A stretch of DNA of 64,000 nucleotides from DATBLE01 sp963775695 (GTDB lineage Bacteria > Actinomycetota > Thermoleophilia > Gaiellales > Gaiellaceae). How positions within the stretch are numbered: the stretch's first letter is position 1; each line of letters opens with the position of its first letter. The notes under the pieces are model-generated. The model saw only the letters and a program-made list of their open reading frames with translations. It had not been told where the DNA came from and did no database searches. Shown here piece after piece: positions 14,905 through 22,713 of this stretch. The position numbers and the translations under genes were made by a program. The DNA lies in assembly GCA_963775695.1 (NCBI GenBank), contig CAVZJU010000002.1, positions 434,001-498,000 of the forward strand. The letters run 5' to 3'.

Positions 14905-15354
14905 CTACGCGGCGACTTTGGAGCGCTCGAGGTGCTGGTGCGACGGGCAGTAGTCCCGCTCGGGCAGAGGCGTGCGCTGGCAGGGCTTGCCCTTGCGGGT
15001 GGTCGCGCGGCAGCGTGCGACGCCGCCGTCGAACGCGCCGGCCTCGATCTGGGTCTGGACGAAGGCCACGGCCGCGCCGACGCCCTCCTGCACGGCCCAG
15101 GCGACCTGCGCCTGCTGCGTGATCGGGAAGTAGCGGCGGATGTCCTGGAAGAGCGTCTTGTCCGGATTCGCGAAGTAGTGGGGATCGGTGGCGAGCCGCT
15201 CCATCGTCTCCTCGCACGCCTCCAGCACCGCGCGACGGTACTCGAGCTGGTCGTCCGGATCGGCGTACGGGTCGATCAGGTCCTTGATCGTCCGGTAGAT
15301 GGCACGCGAGTACTGATACATACAGTTACGAATCTGAGCGTTCAACTCGTCCAT
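14905..15354 (-). CDS. Hypothetical protein with C-terminal Cys/His motif
   Basis: 149 residues, not recognised as a named family. The N-terminal two thirds are helical and acidic (MDELNAQIRNCMYQYSRAIYR onward). The C-terminus carries CRATTRKGKPCQRTPLPERDYCPSH, a short zinc-binding-like Cys-Cys-Cys-His motif of the type CRxxTRKGxxCxR...CxxH found at the ends of unrelated actinobacterial proteins. No signal peptide or membrane segment. It has a well-formed promoter about 78 nt upstream and is the only gene of its unit. Function unknown. Confidence 0.7.
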   Translation of the reverse strand: MDELNAQIRNCMYQYSRAIYRTIKDLIDPYADPDDQLEYRRAVLEACEETMERLATDPHYFANPDKTLFQDIRRYFPITQQAQVAWAVQEGVGAAVAFVQTQIEAGAFDGGVARCRATTRKGKPCQRTPLPERDYCPSHQHLERSKVAA

Positions 15355-15438
15355 GGTCAGTATCCAGGTCTCCTGTTAAGTCGCAGGAAAGCTTTGTTAC
15401 GCGCCTGTTAAGCGTCCAGGCGACGGTTTCGGGGATCC

Positions 15439-15467
15439 AGTCTACCCCCTTTCGGGCTCTGTTACAA
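15439..15467 (-). promoter_or_regulatory. Promoter TTGTAA-17-TAGACT with repeat-bearing 5' leader
   Basis: On the minus strand, TTGTAA (15462-15467), a 17-bp spacer and TAGACT (15439-15444). The predicted leader of about 78 nt contains CTTAACAGG twice (15404-15412 and 15372-15380), 32 bases apart, before the ATG at 15354. Confidence 0.55.
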
Positions 15468-15508
15468 AGTCGGGATCGTCGTTGCCAGATCCGGGAACGA
15501 CGGTGCTG

Positions 15509-16168
15509 TCAGCGGGCGACCTCGCGGGCGTACGCGTTCGGGTACTTGGAGGTGGCTGCGTGCGCGGCGCGCTCAGCCTCCTCGAGCGAGCCGTAGATGC
15601 CTGCAAAGACGACGTAGTAGCTGGGGTGGAGGCTGGCGAACTTGCTCGACTCGAGGACGCCGGCCCGGAGGCCGCGCGTGCGCGCCTCCGCGGCCTTCGC
15701 GTTCGCCTCGGACAGGCCGTTGCCCCGTGCCGGGATCGACGCGATCACGACCGTGTAGCCGTTCTTCGCGGGCCACGTCGGAGGGCCCGCCTTCGGTCGT
15801 GCGGCCGCCGGCTTCGGCTTGGGCTTCGGCGCGGACGAGCCCGACGTGGTCGTCGGCTCGGTCTGGGCCGGAGGTGACGGAGGAGCGATCACGACGGGGG
15901 ACGTCGCCACGATCGTGCTCGGTCCGCTCGCCGTCTCGGTGTCGCGGCCCGCGACGATGCCCCCGGTCGCGGAGCCGGCGGCGACGAGCAGCAGGAGCAG
16001 CGATGCGAATACCCAATCGCCGGGATAGCGCCCGATGCGACGTTGCCAGGCGTGCCCGAAGGCACCCAGCCTGCGCGTGGGGACGATCCGGGCGCCGCAC
16101 TGGAGGCAGTACTCCTGGTCGGCCTCTGCGGGCGTTCCGCAGGCGGGGCAGACGTCAGGCTGCGCCAT
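15509..16168 (-). CDS. Zinc-ribbon membrane protein with SPOR-like C-terminal domain
   Basis: 219 residues. An N-terminal zinc ribbon (CPACGTPAEADQEYCLQCGARI) is followed by a single transmembrane helix (about residues 50-72), a low-complexity Ser/Thr/Pro/Lys linker, and a C-terminal domain (NGYTVVIASIPARGNGLSEANAKAAEARTRG and YYVVFAGIYGSLEEAERAAHAA). The last domain has the repeated beta-alpha pattern of SPOR domains, which bind denuded peptidoglycan at division sites. The likely topology is zinc ribbon inside and SPOR domain outside. It overlaps the upstream zinc-ribbon gene by 14 bases, so the two may work together. A septal role is inference. Confidence 0.7.
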   Translation of the reverse strand: MAQPDVCPACGTPAEADQEYCLQCGARIVPTRRLGAFGHAWQRRIGRYPGDWVFASLLLLLVAAGSATGGIVAGRDTETASGPSTIVATSPVVIAPPSPPAQTEPTTTSGSSAPKPKPKPAAARPKAGPPTWPAKNGYTVVIASIPARGNGLSEANAKAAEARTRGLRAGVLESSKFASLHPSYYVVFAGIYGSLEEAERAAHAATSKYPNAYAREVAR

Positions 16169-16718
16169 CGTCGACCCGGTCGACGACGACCGGCTGCGGC
16201 TCGGCAAGCGGCTCCGGACCCGGATCGGGAGAGCCGTCCCCCGCGGGCTCCGCGGCCGCGGCGTCGGCCGCATCCTCCGCCTCGCCTGCTGCCGCGGCGC
16301 CGCAGTTCGCGCAGAAGCGGGCGTCGGCGGGCAACGGATGCTCGCATTCGGGACAGGCGACGACCGTCTGCCCTGCCGGGCGTCCACAGTTCGGACAGAA
16401 GTGGGAGCCCCAAGGAAGGGGGGCGCCGCAGGTGCAGCGGCCGGCCGGGACACGGCGGCGGGATGCTGCGAGCATCTCGTCGAGCTCGTGAAGGCGGGCA
16501 TCGAGCCCGAGCAGCTCGTTGCAGCGCTCGGCCAGGAGATCCTCGCGGAAGGTGTCGCGGCGGTACATCTCGAGCATCAGGCCGCCCAGGTCCCGAAGCT
16601 TCTCGTCGCGTGCGCGCTCGACGGCGCGCCGCTCGCGGCGGATCACGCCCGGGGGCGGCAACGTCCGCCTGGGCGCCGTTGTCTTCGGGGCGAGGCGGAA
16701 GCGGCGCAGGAGAGCCAT
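16155..16718 (-). CDS. Double zinc-ribbon hypothetical protein
   Basis: 187 residues. A basic N-terminus and a coiled coil (about residues 25-90, with RRAVERARDEKLRDLGGLML) precede two consecutive zinc ribbons: CTCGAPLPWGSHFCPNCG and CPECEHPLPADARFCANCG. The tail is acidic and Pro/Ala-rich. Such proteins often act as scaffolds; no enzymatic motif is present. It is cotranscribed with the SPOR-like membrane protein, with overlapping ends. A TAGACT box lies 10 nt before the ATG at 16718. Confidence 0.65.
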   Translation of the reverse strand: MALLRRFRLAPKTTAPRRTLPPPGVIRRERRAVERARDEKLRDLGGLMLEMYRRDTFREDLLAERCNELLGLDARLHELDEMLAASRRRVPAGRCTCGAPLPWGSHFCPNCGRPAGQTVVACPECEHPLPADARFCANCGAAAAGEAEDAADAAAAEPAGDGSPDPGPEPLAEPQPVVVDRVDDGAA

Positions 16719-16752
16719 CGCCCCGTCGAGTCTAGCTCCGCAGGCGGGCCTC

Positions 16753-18174
16753 CTAGAGCTGGAGGACGATCAGGCGCTCTTCGGTCAGCTCGCGGACCGC
16801 GTACGCAGGCCCCTCGCGTGTGTTCCCGGAATCCTTCACGCCGCCGTAGGGCATCTGGTCGGCGCGGAAGGTTGGCGCCTCGTTGACCGTGACGCCGCCG
16901 AACTCCAGCCGGCGCGCCGCCTCGAGCGCGCTCTTCACGTTCGCGGTGAAGATTCCGGCCTGGAGGCCGTAACGCGTCCCGTTCGCCAGCTCGATCGCCT
17001 CGTCGAGCGAACCGTAGGGGGTCACCGTGCACACAGGCCCGAAGACCTCATCGCACGAGACCTTCGCATCGGAGCGGGGTCGCCCGATCACCGTCGGCCG
17101 GACCAGCCCGTCGTCGGTCAGGTCGCCGCCCGCGAGGATCTCGCCGCCCGACTGTCCGATCCACTCCAGCACCCGGTCCTTCGCCTCTGCGTCGATCAAC
17201 GGACCGACGTCGGTTTGCTCATCGGCCGGATCGCCGACGACCAGCGCCTCGACCCTGGGCAGGAAGCGTTCCAGGAAGCCGTCGTACGCGTCGCGGGCGA
17301 CGTAGATGCGCTGCACCGAGATGCAGCTCTGGCCCGCGAACGAGAAGGCATTGCCGGCGAGCCGCGCGGCGGCATCTTCGAGGTCGGCGTCCGCCTCGAC
17401 GATCACCGGCGTCGCGTTGCCCAGCTCGAGCGCGACGTGCTTGCGCGGGGCGCGCTCCTTCAGCTTCCACCCGACGTCGCCGCTGCCCGTGAACGTGAGC
17501 GCGGCGACCCGCTCGTCGCCGACCAGGACGTCACCGATCTCGGCCGATGAGCCGGCGACGACGTTCAACCAGCCCGGCGGCAGTCCGGCCTCCTGCTCGA
17601 GCTCCGCCAGCAGGAGCGCGGACAGCGGTGTGGCGGTCGCGGGCTTCAGCACGACCGCGCAGCCGGCGGCGAGCGCGGGCGCGATCTTGTGCGCGACGAG
17701 GTTGAGCGGGAAGTTGAACGGGCTGATCGCCCCGACTACGCCGATCGGCACGCGCAGCGTGAAGGCCAGCTTGCCCTCTCCGGCCTGCGAGGCGTCCATC
17801 GGCACCACGTCGCCGGCGAGCGTGCGCGCCTGGACGGCGGCCATCGTGTAGGTGGACATCGCCCGCGACGCCTCCACGCGTGCGGTCTTGAGCGGCTTGC
17901 CGGCCTCCGCGCAGATCGTCCGGGCGACCTCCTCGTGGCGGCGGCCCAGGTAGCCGGCGACCTTGACCAGGATCTCGGCCCGCTTGTGGGCCGGGAGCGG
18001 GTCGCGCATCGCCTCGACTGCGGCGTCGATCGCCTTCCTGGTCTCGGCGGCGCCTGCCTTGGCGACCCGGCCGACGACCTCGCCCGAGTACGGCGAGCTG
18101 ACGTCGATCCAGTCGCCGGTCGCGACCCACTCGCCGCCGACCAGGAGCTGCTTCTCGATGGCCGTTGCCGCCAT
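16753..18174 (-). CDS. NAD(P)-dependent aldehyde dehydrogenase
   Basis: 473 residues, full-length aldehyde dehydrogenase. It has the Asn motif in SPFNFPLNLVAHK, the nucleotide-binding FTGSGDVGWKL, the catalytic Glu in LELGN, the catalytic Cys in FSFAGQSCISVQRIYV, and the C-terminal EVFGPVCTV. The end (FRADQMPYGGVKDSGNTREGPAYAVRELTEERLIVL) resembles the lactaldehyde / non-phosphorylating glyceraldehyde-3-phosphate dehydrogenase branch; the exact substrate is not determined. The ATG at 18174 is 7 nt behind TAGACT on this strand. Further in-frame starts upstream would run into the divergent promoter and are rejected. Confidence 0.88.
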   Translation of the reverse strand: MAATAIEKQLLVGGEWVATGDWIDVSSPYSGEVVGRVAKAGAAETRKAIDAAVEAMRDPLPAHKRAEILVKVAGYLGRRHEEVARTICAEAGKPLKTARVEASRAMSTYTMAAVQARTLAGDVVPMDASQAGEGKLAFTLRVPIGVVGAISPFNFPLNLVAHKIAPALAAGCAVVLKPATATPLSALLLAELEQEAGLPPGWLNVVAGSSAEIGDVLVGDERVAALTFTGSGDVGWKLKERAPRKHVALELGNATPVIVEADADLEDAAARLAGNAFSFAGQSCISVQRIYVARDAYDGFLERFLPRVEALVVGDPADEQTDVGPLIDAEAKDRVLEWIGQSGGEILAGGDLTDDGLVRPTVIGRPRSDAKVSCDEVFGPVCTVTPYGSLDEAIELANGTRYGLQAGIFTANVKSALEAARRLEFGGVTVNEAPTFRADQMPYGGVKDSGNTREGPAYAVRELTEERLIVLQL

Positions 18175-18181
18175 GCCTCGA

Positions 18182-18191
18182 AGTCTAGGCT
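18182..18191. promoter_or_regulatory. Symmetric divergent promoter AGTCTAGGCT
   Basis: TAGGCT on the plus strand (18186-18191, 8 nt before ATG 18200) and TAGACT on the minus strand (18182-18187, 7 nt before ATG 18174) share the central TA. It serves the hydrolase-cyclase and the aldehyde dehydrogenase. Confidence 0.55.
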
Positions 18192-18199
18192 TTGGCCCC

Positions 18200-19522
18200 A
18201 TGGAGCCGGACATCCGCTACGCGCGGAACGGCGACGTCGCCATCGCGTACCAGGTGGTCGGCGCGGGGGAGCGCGACCTCGTCCTCGTCCCCGGCTTCGT
18301 CTCGAACCTCGTCTACGCGTGGGAGTCGTCCTACTGGCGCGAGTTCTACGAGCGGCTGGCGCGCTCGTTCCGGCTGATCCTCTTCGACAAGCGGGGCACC
18401 GGCCTGTCCGACCGCGGCGGCGCGGGTTGGGCCGCGCTCGAGACGCGCATGGAGGACATGCGGGCTGTCCTCGAGGCCGCCGGCTCCGAGCACGCAGTCG
18501 TCTTCGGCTCACACGAAGGAGGCCAGATGGCCGCGCTGTATGCGGCGACGTACCCGGAGGCGACCGAAGCGCTCGTCCTCTTCCAGTTCATCGGCAGCGG
18601 AGAGGGATCCGACAGTCCGTACTGGCAGCAGGCGCGCCACGTGCTGCGCAGCTGGGTCACACAGGGGTTCGCCGATCAGCTGCTCGCGGAGATCTGTCCG
18701 ACGCTGCTTCGCAGCGAAGCCGACCGTGTCTGGTTCGCGAACTGGCTGCGCGTCGGCGCGAGCCCGGAAATCGGCTACGCGCTGAACATGACGTATGCAG
18801 ACAGCGACGTCCGTGAGGTGCTGCCCACGATCCGGGTGCCGACGCTCGTGCTGGTCCGGGGCCGGCTCGCGAAGGAGCAGGGCGCAGCTTCTTCGGTCGA
18901 GTTGTTCCCCAACGCCCGACTCCGGGAAGTCACAGGCTCCGACTACTGGGGCACCTTCCTCTCGCCGGAGATCGTCGATGAGGTCGAGGCGTTCGTTGCC
19001 ACGCTCGGAACGGAGGTCGAGCTGGAGAGCGTGCTCGCGACGATCCTCTTCACCGACCTCGTCGGCTCGACGGCGAAGGCCGCGGAGCTCGGAGACCGGC
19101 GCTGGCGCGAGCTGCTGGAGGAGCACCATCTTCGGACGCGCCGGGAGCTGGCTCGCCATCGCGGGATGGAGCTGGACACGGCCGGCGACGGCTTCTTCGC
19201 GCGCTTCGACGGGCCGGCAAGGGCGATCCGTTGCGCGTGCGCGATCCGCGACTCGGTCGCCGAGCTCGGGCTCGAGCTCCGCGCCGGCCTCCACACGGGC
19301 GAATGCGAGGTCATCGATGAAAAGGTCACCGGCATCGCGGTCTCCATCGGAGCGCGGGTGGCGGCCGAAGCCGCGCCGGGAGAGGTGCTCGTCTCGCAGA
19401 CAGTCAAGGACCTGGTGGCGGGGTCGGGGCTGGAGTTCGACGATCGTGCCGTCGCCACGCTCAGGGGCGTGCCGGGCGACTGGCGTCTGTTCGCCGTCCG
19501 TGGGCTTGCCGAGGTGCGCTGA
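18200..19522 (+). CDS. Alpha/beta hydrolase-like domain fused to class III adenylate/guanylate cyclase
   Basis: 440 residues. Residues 1-270 form an alpha/beta hydrolase fold; residues 275-440 are a class III cyclase domain with ATILFTDLVGST (first metal Asp), DTAGDGFFARF (second metal Asp) and LRAGLHTGECE. The cyclase looks complete and should make cAMP or cGMP. The hydrolase nucleophile elbow, usually GxSxGG in this fusion family, reads GSHEGG, so the Ser is replaced by His. The usual late catalytic His position reads SDYW. The domain is probably a non-catalytic ligand sensor. No membrane segments. A cyclic-nucleotide-binding protein lies at 43678. Confidence 0.85.
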   Translation: MEPDIRYARNGDVAIAYQVVGAGERDLVLVPGFVSNLVYAWESSYWREFYERLARSFRLILFDKRGTGLSDRGGAGWAALETRMEDMRAVLEAAGSEHAVVFGSHEGGQMAALYAATYPEATEALVLFQFIGSGEGSDSPYWQQARHVLRSWVTQGFADQLLAEICPTLLRSEADRVWFANWLRVGASPEIGYALNMTYADSDVREVLPTIRVPTLVLVRGRLAKEQGAASSVELFPNARLREVTGSDYWGTFLSPEIVDEVEAFVATLGTEVELESVLATILFTDLVGSTAKAAELGDRRWRELLEEHHLRTRRELARHRGMELDTAGDGFFARFDGPARAIRCACAIRDSVAELGLELRAGLHTGECEVIDEKVTGIAVSIGARVAAEAAPGEVLVSQTVKDLVAGSGLEFDDRAVATLRGVPGDWRLFAVRGLAEVR

Positions 19523-19540
19523 GCGTACGAGACTGCCGCC

Positions 19541-20134
19541 GTGCGCCGCCTCGAGGACATCCAGCCGATCCATTCGGCCGACGTCGAGGCGGTCGGCGAC
19601 GTCCTGCCCGTGAACGCCTGGCTCGTCGACGGCCGCGTGCTGGTCGATACCGGCCTGATCGAGACGACACCGGAGCTCGAGGCGGAGTGGCCGATCACGC
19701 TTCGCCCCTGGCCGGAGCTCGGCTCGATCGAGGCGGTGATCAACACGCACCTGCATTTCGACCACTGCGGCGGCAACCGCCGTTTCGCCGGCGTGCCGAC
19801 CTACGTCCAGCGCGCGGAGCTGGCCGCGGTCGCGGAGCCCGACTACCTCGTCGAGTGGGCGTGTTTCAACGGTGCGGACTACCGCGAGCTGGACGGCGAC
19901 ACCGAGCTTTTCGACGGGATCTCGGTGCTGTCGACGCCTGGACATTCGCCGGGGCACCAGTGCGTCCTGGTCGAGACGGGCGAAGGGCTCGTCGTCCTCG
20001 GCGGCGACGTCACGTACTCGATGGACGAGCTCGTCGCCGGCGGCGGGTCGAATTTCGACCGAATCCACGCGCTTCGTCCCCGGCGCGTCTACCTCGCCCA
20101 CGCATTCGAGCCGTGGGACCGGGTGGTAGATTGA
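19541..20134 (+). CDS. MBL-fold metallo-hydrolase
   Basis: 197 residues with the metallo-beta-lactamase signature THLHFDHCGG, then STPGHSPGHQCVL, the Asp of VVLGGDVTYS and a final His (LAHAFEPWD). The two-metal site is complete. The family covers lactonases, glyoxalase II-like and other hydrolases; the substrate is unknown. It ends within the palindromic operator just upstream of the thiolase, to which it is closely spaced, so the two may be used in the same catabolic pathway. Confidence 0.82.
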   Translation: MRRLEDIQPIHSADVEAVGDVLPVNAWLVDGRVLVDTGLIETTPELEAEWPITLRPWPELGSIEAVINTHLHFDHCGGNRRFAGVPTYVQRAELAAVAEPDYLVEWACFNGADYRELDGDTELFDGISVLSTPGHSPGHQCVLVETGEGLVVLGGDVTYSMDELVAGGGSNFDRIHALRPRRVYLAHAFEPWDRVVD

Positions 20135-20146
20135 CTGATCAGTCAA
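20127..20146 (+). promoter_or_regulatory. TAGATT -10 box overlapping a 16-bp palindromic operator
   Basis: TAGATT (20127-20132) overlaps the perfect palindrome TTGACTGATCAGTCAA (20131-20146). The palindrome covers the predicted transcription start, the MBL stop codon and the first base of the thiolase ATG. Its form is typical of TetR/FadR-type repressor sites. The regulator is not encoded nearby. Confidence 0.6.
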
Positions 20147-21306
20147 TGCGCGACGCGCTGATCATCGACGCAGTCCGCAGCCCGATCGGGAAGCGGAACG
20201 GCACGCTCGCGTCCGTGCGGGCCGACGAGCTGGCCGCGCAGGTGCTGAACGGCCTGGTGCAGCGACTCGACCTCGATCCGGGAGCGGTCGAGGACGTCCA
20301 GATGGGCTGCGTCTCGCAGGTCGGGGAGCAGGCGCTGAACGTTGGTCGCGTCGCCTCCCTGATCGCCGGGTGGCCGGAGACCGTGTGCGCCACGACCGTC
20401 GACCGGCAGTGCGGCTCGTCGATGCAGGCGGCGATGAACGCCGCGTCGGCGATCCAGGCAGGCCATCTGGATCTCGTGGTCGCGGCCGGGATCGAGAACA
20501 TGTCGCGCGTGCCGATGGGCTCGAACCTCGGCGAAGCGGGCTGGTCGGGGTTCTCGGAGAAGCTGCTCGACCAGTGGCAGATCGTCCCGCAGGGGATCTC
20601 GGCGGAGGTGATCGCGGAGGAGTGGGGTCTGAGCCGTGAGTCGCTCGACGAGTACTCCTACGGCTCGCACATGCGCGCTGTGCGGGCGATCGACGAGGGC
20701 CGCTTCGAGCGGGAGATCGTCCCGGTCGAGGTCTCCAACCCGCACGCAGGTGTCCTGTTCGCGGTCGACGAGACGCCGCGGCGCGACACGACGCTCGAGC
20801 GGATGGCGACGCTGCCGCCGGCGTTCAAGGAGGACGGGGTGGTCACGGCCGGGAACTCGAGCGCGATCGTAGACGGCGCGGCCGCCATGCTGGTCGCGAG
20901 CGAGGAGCGTGCGTCGGCCCTCGGGCTGGAGCCGCGCGCGCGGTTCGTCTCCTTCGGGATCGCGGGCGTCGATCCGTACCGGATGCTGCACGGCAATCCG
21001 CAGGCCTGCGACCGCGCGCTGACCAACGCGGGGCTGTCGTGGGACGACATGGCCGTGATCGAGGTCAACGAGGCGTTCGCCTCCGTCGTGCTCCAGTTCG
21101 TGCAAGACACCGGGCTCGCCGACAGGATGGAGGACGTGAACCCGAACGGCGGCGGGATCTCGCTCGGCCATCCGCTCGGCGCCACAGGCGCGAGGATCAC
21201 CGCGACGCTGCTGAACGAGCTCGACCGTCGCGAGGGGCGGTACGGGATCGCCACGATGTGCATCGGCCAGGGCCAGGCGATCGCCGCGGTGGTCGAGCGC
21301 CTCTAG
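20146..21306 (+). CDS. Thiolase / acetyl-CoA acetyltransferase
   Basis: 386 residues, full-length thiolase. It has the nucleophilic cysteine in TTVDRQCGSSMQAA, the NEAFA motif, the histidine of GGGISLGHPLGATGAR, and the C-terminal cysteine segment MCIGQGQA (usually CxGGG). It catalyses thiolytic cleavage of 3-ketoacyl-CoA or the reverse condensation. Start at ATG 20146, immediately after the palindromic operator. The operator suggests repression relieved by an acyl-CoA or related ligand; that is inference. Hairpin element E7 follows the stop directly. Confidence 0.9.
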   Translation: MRDALIIDAVRSPIGKRNGTLASVRADELAAQVLNGLVQRLDLDPGAVEDVQMGCVSQVGEQALNVGRVASLIAGWPETVCATTVDRQCGSSMQAAMNAASAIQAGHLDLVVAAGIENMSRVPMGSNLGEAGWSGFSEKLLDQWQIVPQGISAEVIAEEWGLSRESLDEYSYGSHMRAVRAIDEGRFEREIVPVEVSNPHAGVLFAVDETPRRDTTLERMATLPPAFKEDGVVTAGNSSAIVDGAAAMLVASEERASALGLEPRARFVSFGIAGVDPYRMLHGNPQACDRALTNAGLSWDDMAVIEVNEAFASVVLQFVQDTGLADRMEDVNPNGGGISLGHPLGATGARITATLLNELDRREGRYGIATMCIGQGQAIAAVVERL

Positions 21307-21341
21307 CACGGAGGAACTACGTTCCCCCGTGAGCCCCCTCC
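21307..21341 (+). repeat. 3' hairpin element, copy E7 (imperfect)
   Basis: CACGGAGGAAC (21307-21317), 3-nt loop, GTTCCCCCGTG (21321-21331), then AGCCCCCTCC and the CGCTCGCTCGCTGCGCTCGC stretch also seen behind copy E1. It starts on the base after the thiolase stop. Confidence 0.7.
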
Positions 21342-21428
21342 TCGCTCGCTCGCTGCGCTCGCGTTGCCTCCTGCCGGCGGGCCGTGGGTGTGCGGCGCCC
21401 GCGCAGGTCGGGCGCCGCGGCGTCACCG

Positions 21429-21815
21429 TTGACTCGCTGGCTCCTCATTCGCGGTCGAGGTGAGCGGCCGCTCGACCGTCATGTCGACGCCGGCGCGATC
21501 GCATATCACGGCTCCTCGAGGCGGCCCTCGCTCGCCCCCGGGGAACTCGCGATCCTCTACGCGTCCGTCTGGCAGTCGATCTTCGGCCTGGTCGAGGTCG
21601 CCGGCGAGGCGGAGCACGACGCGGCGAAGGAGCGCTGGGCCTGGCGTTTCCCGGTCCGGCCGCTCGTCGTGGTGGACGACCTCGAGCGCGCCCCGGCGGT
21701 CGAGGAGGCCGGCATCTTCCCGCAAAGCCTCCGGCGCCATTCCTACATCCGCCTGACGAGCGAGCAATTCGATTCGGCGCGAGCCCTGGTCGAAAGGGCC
21801 GGACGCTGCCTGTAA
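21429..21815 (+). CDS. Hypothetical protein, possibly EVE/PUA-like
   Basis: 128 residues from a TTG at 21429. The order of strands (TRWLLIRG, ELAILYASVWQSIFGLVEVAGE, WAWRFPVRPLVVVDDL) followed by a helix and a Ser/Arg-containing end (SLRRHSYIRLTSEQFDSARALVERA) resembles EVE-domain (PUA-like) proteins that bind modified bases. The match is by pattern only. A GTG or ATG further upstream would place the start inside the repeat region, so TTG is preferred. Its last codons lie near the start of the methyltransferase gene. Confidence 0.5.
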   Translation: MTRWLLIRGRGERPLDRHVDAGAIAYHGSSRRPSLAPGELAILYASVWQSIFGLVEVAGEAEHDAAKERWAWRFPVRPLVVVDDLERAPAVEEAGIFPQSLRRHSYIRLTSEQFDSARALVERAGRCL

Positions 21816-21817
21816 CA

Positions 21818-22462
21818 CTGTGTTGCTCGACCGGAGAGCGCCCTCAGGACGTCGTTGCGCGGGGCGACGACGCCGGGGCCGATGCCTTCGAGGCATGGCA
21901 GCGCAAGATCAGCGGCTCGCGCCGGCTCGAGCGGGTCGAGGAACTCCTGGTGCTCTTGCCCGAGCGGCCCGACGTGCTCGAGCTGGGATCCGGGGCGGGC
22001 GTCGAGTCGACGCGGGCGCCGGCCGGGCGGACGAGCCTCACCGGGATCGACATCTCGGCCGAACAGGTCCGGCGCGCGCGGGAGCGCGTGCCCGCAACCC
22101 GTTTCCTGCACGCGGACTTTACGACGGTCGAGGTCGAACCGGCGTCGTTCGACGCAGTCGTCTCGTTCTACGTCTTCAACCACGTGCCGCGCGAGGAGCC
22201 CGGTGCGCTGCTCGGTCACATCGCCCAGTGGCTCCGTCCGGGCGGCTACGTGCTCGCGTCGTTCGGTGCTTCCGACACACCGGGCTGGTACGGCGAGGCG
22301 ATCGGGGGTCTGCGGACGTTCTTCAGCGGCTACGAGCCTGGCGTGACCCTTCGGCTCGTGCAGGCGACGGGCCTCGAGGTCGTCCGCGACGAGCTGGAGA
22401 CGATCCAGGAGCCCGATGGGGACGCGACGTTCCTCTGGGTGCTCGGCCGCAAGCCCGGGTAG
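21818..22462 (+). CDS. SAM-dependent methyltransferase (start unresolved)
   Basis: Class I methyltransferase with the SAM motif VLELGSGAGVEST, the acidic strand end LTGIDIS, FDAVVSFYVFNHVP and the post-motif WLRPGGYVLASFG. Coding similarity clearly extends upstream (AFEAWQRKISGSRRLERVEELL, from about 21878). That stretch has no in-frame ATG, GTG or TTG; the first standard start is GTG at 21950, inside the conserved domain. A CTG at 21818 is the only plausible full-length start found. Alternatively the true start lies in another frame and a one-base error or mutation disrupts it. The substrate is unknown. Confidence 0.65.
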   Translation: MCCSTGERPQDVVARGDDAGADAFEAWQRKISGSRRLERVEELLVLLPERPDVLELGSGAGVESTRAPAGRTSLTGIDISAEQVRRARERVPATRFLHADFTTVEVEPASFDAVVSFYVFNHVPREEPGALLGHIAQWLRPGGYVLASFGASDTPGWYGEAIGGLRTFFSGYEPGVTLRLVQATGLEVVRDELETIQEPDGDATFLWVLGRKPG

Positions 22463-22497
22463 CAGGTGTCGTCTCGCTCGCGTCGTACCCTGGAACC

Positions 22498-22701
22498 ATG
22501 ATTTCCTGTGACCTCTGCGGGCGCACGATGCTGGTCGGCGAGGCCTTCGAGCACTGGCGCGCCGACGGCGCGGGCAGCGAGCAGGTCGTCTGTCGGCTGT
22601 GCGAGGACGAGGCAGAGCGGCTCGGGTGGGTGCGGCTCGACCGGCCGCCAGAGCGCCGGACGACGCTCGGCTCCACCTGGCATGCCCGCAAGGTCGCCTG
22701 A
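22498..22701 (+). CDS. Small zinc-ribbon protein
   Basis: 67 residues with two CxxC knuckles, CDLCGRTM near residue 4 and CRLCEDEA near residue 32, forming a probable zinc ribbon, followed by a basic tail. TACCCT at 22486-22491 lies 6 nt before the ATG, so it starts leaderless. Function unknown; similar small ribbons often bind nucleic acid or partner proteins. Confidence 0.65.
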   Translation: MISCDLCGRTMLVGEAFEHWRADGAGSEQVVCRLCEDEAERLGWVRLDRPPERRTTLGSTWHARKVA

Positions 22702-22713
22702 GCAGCCGCCGCT

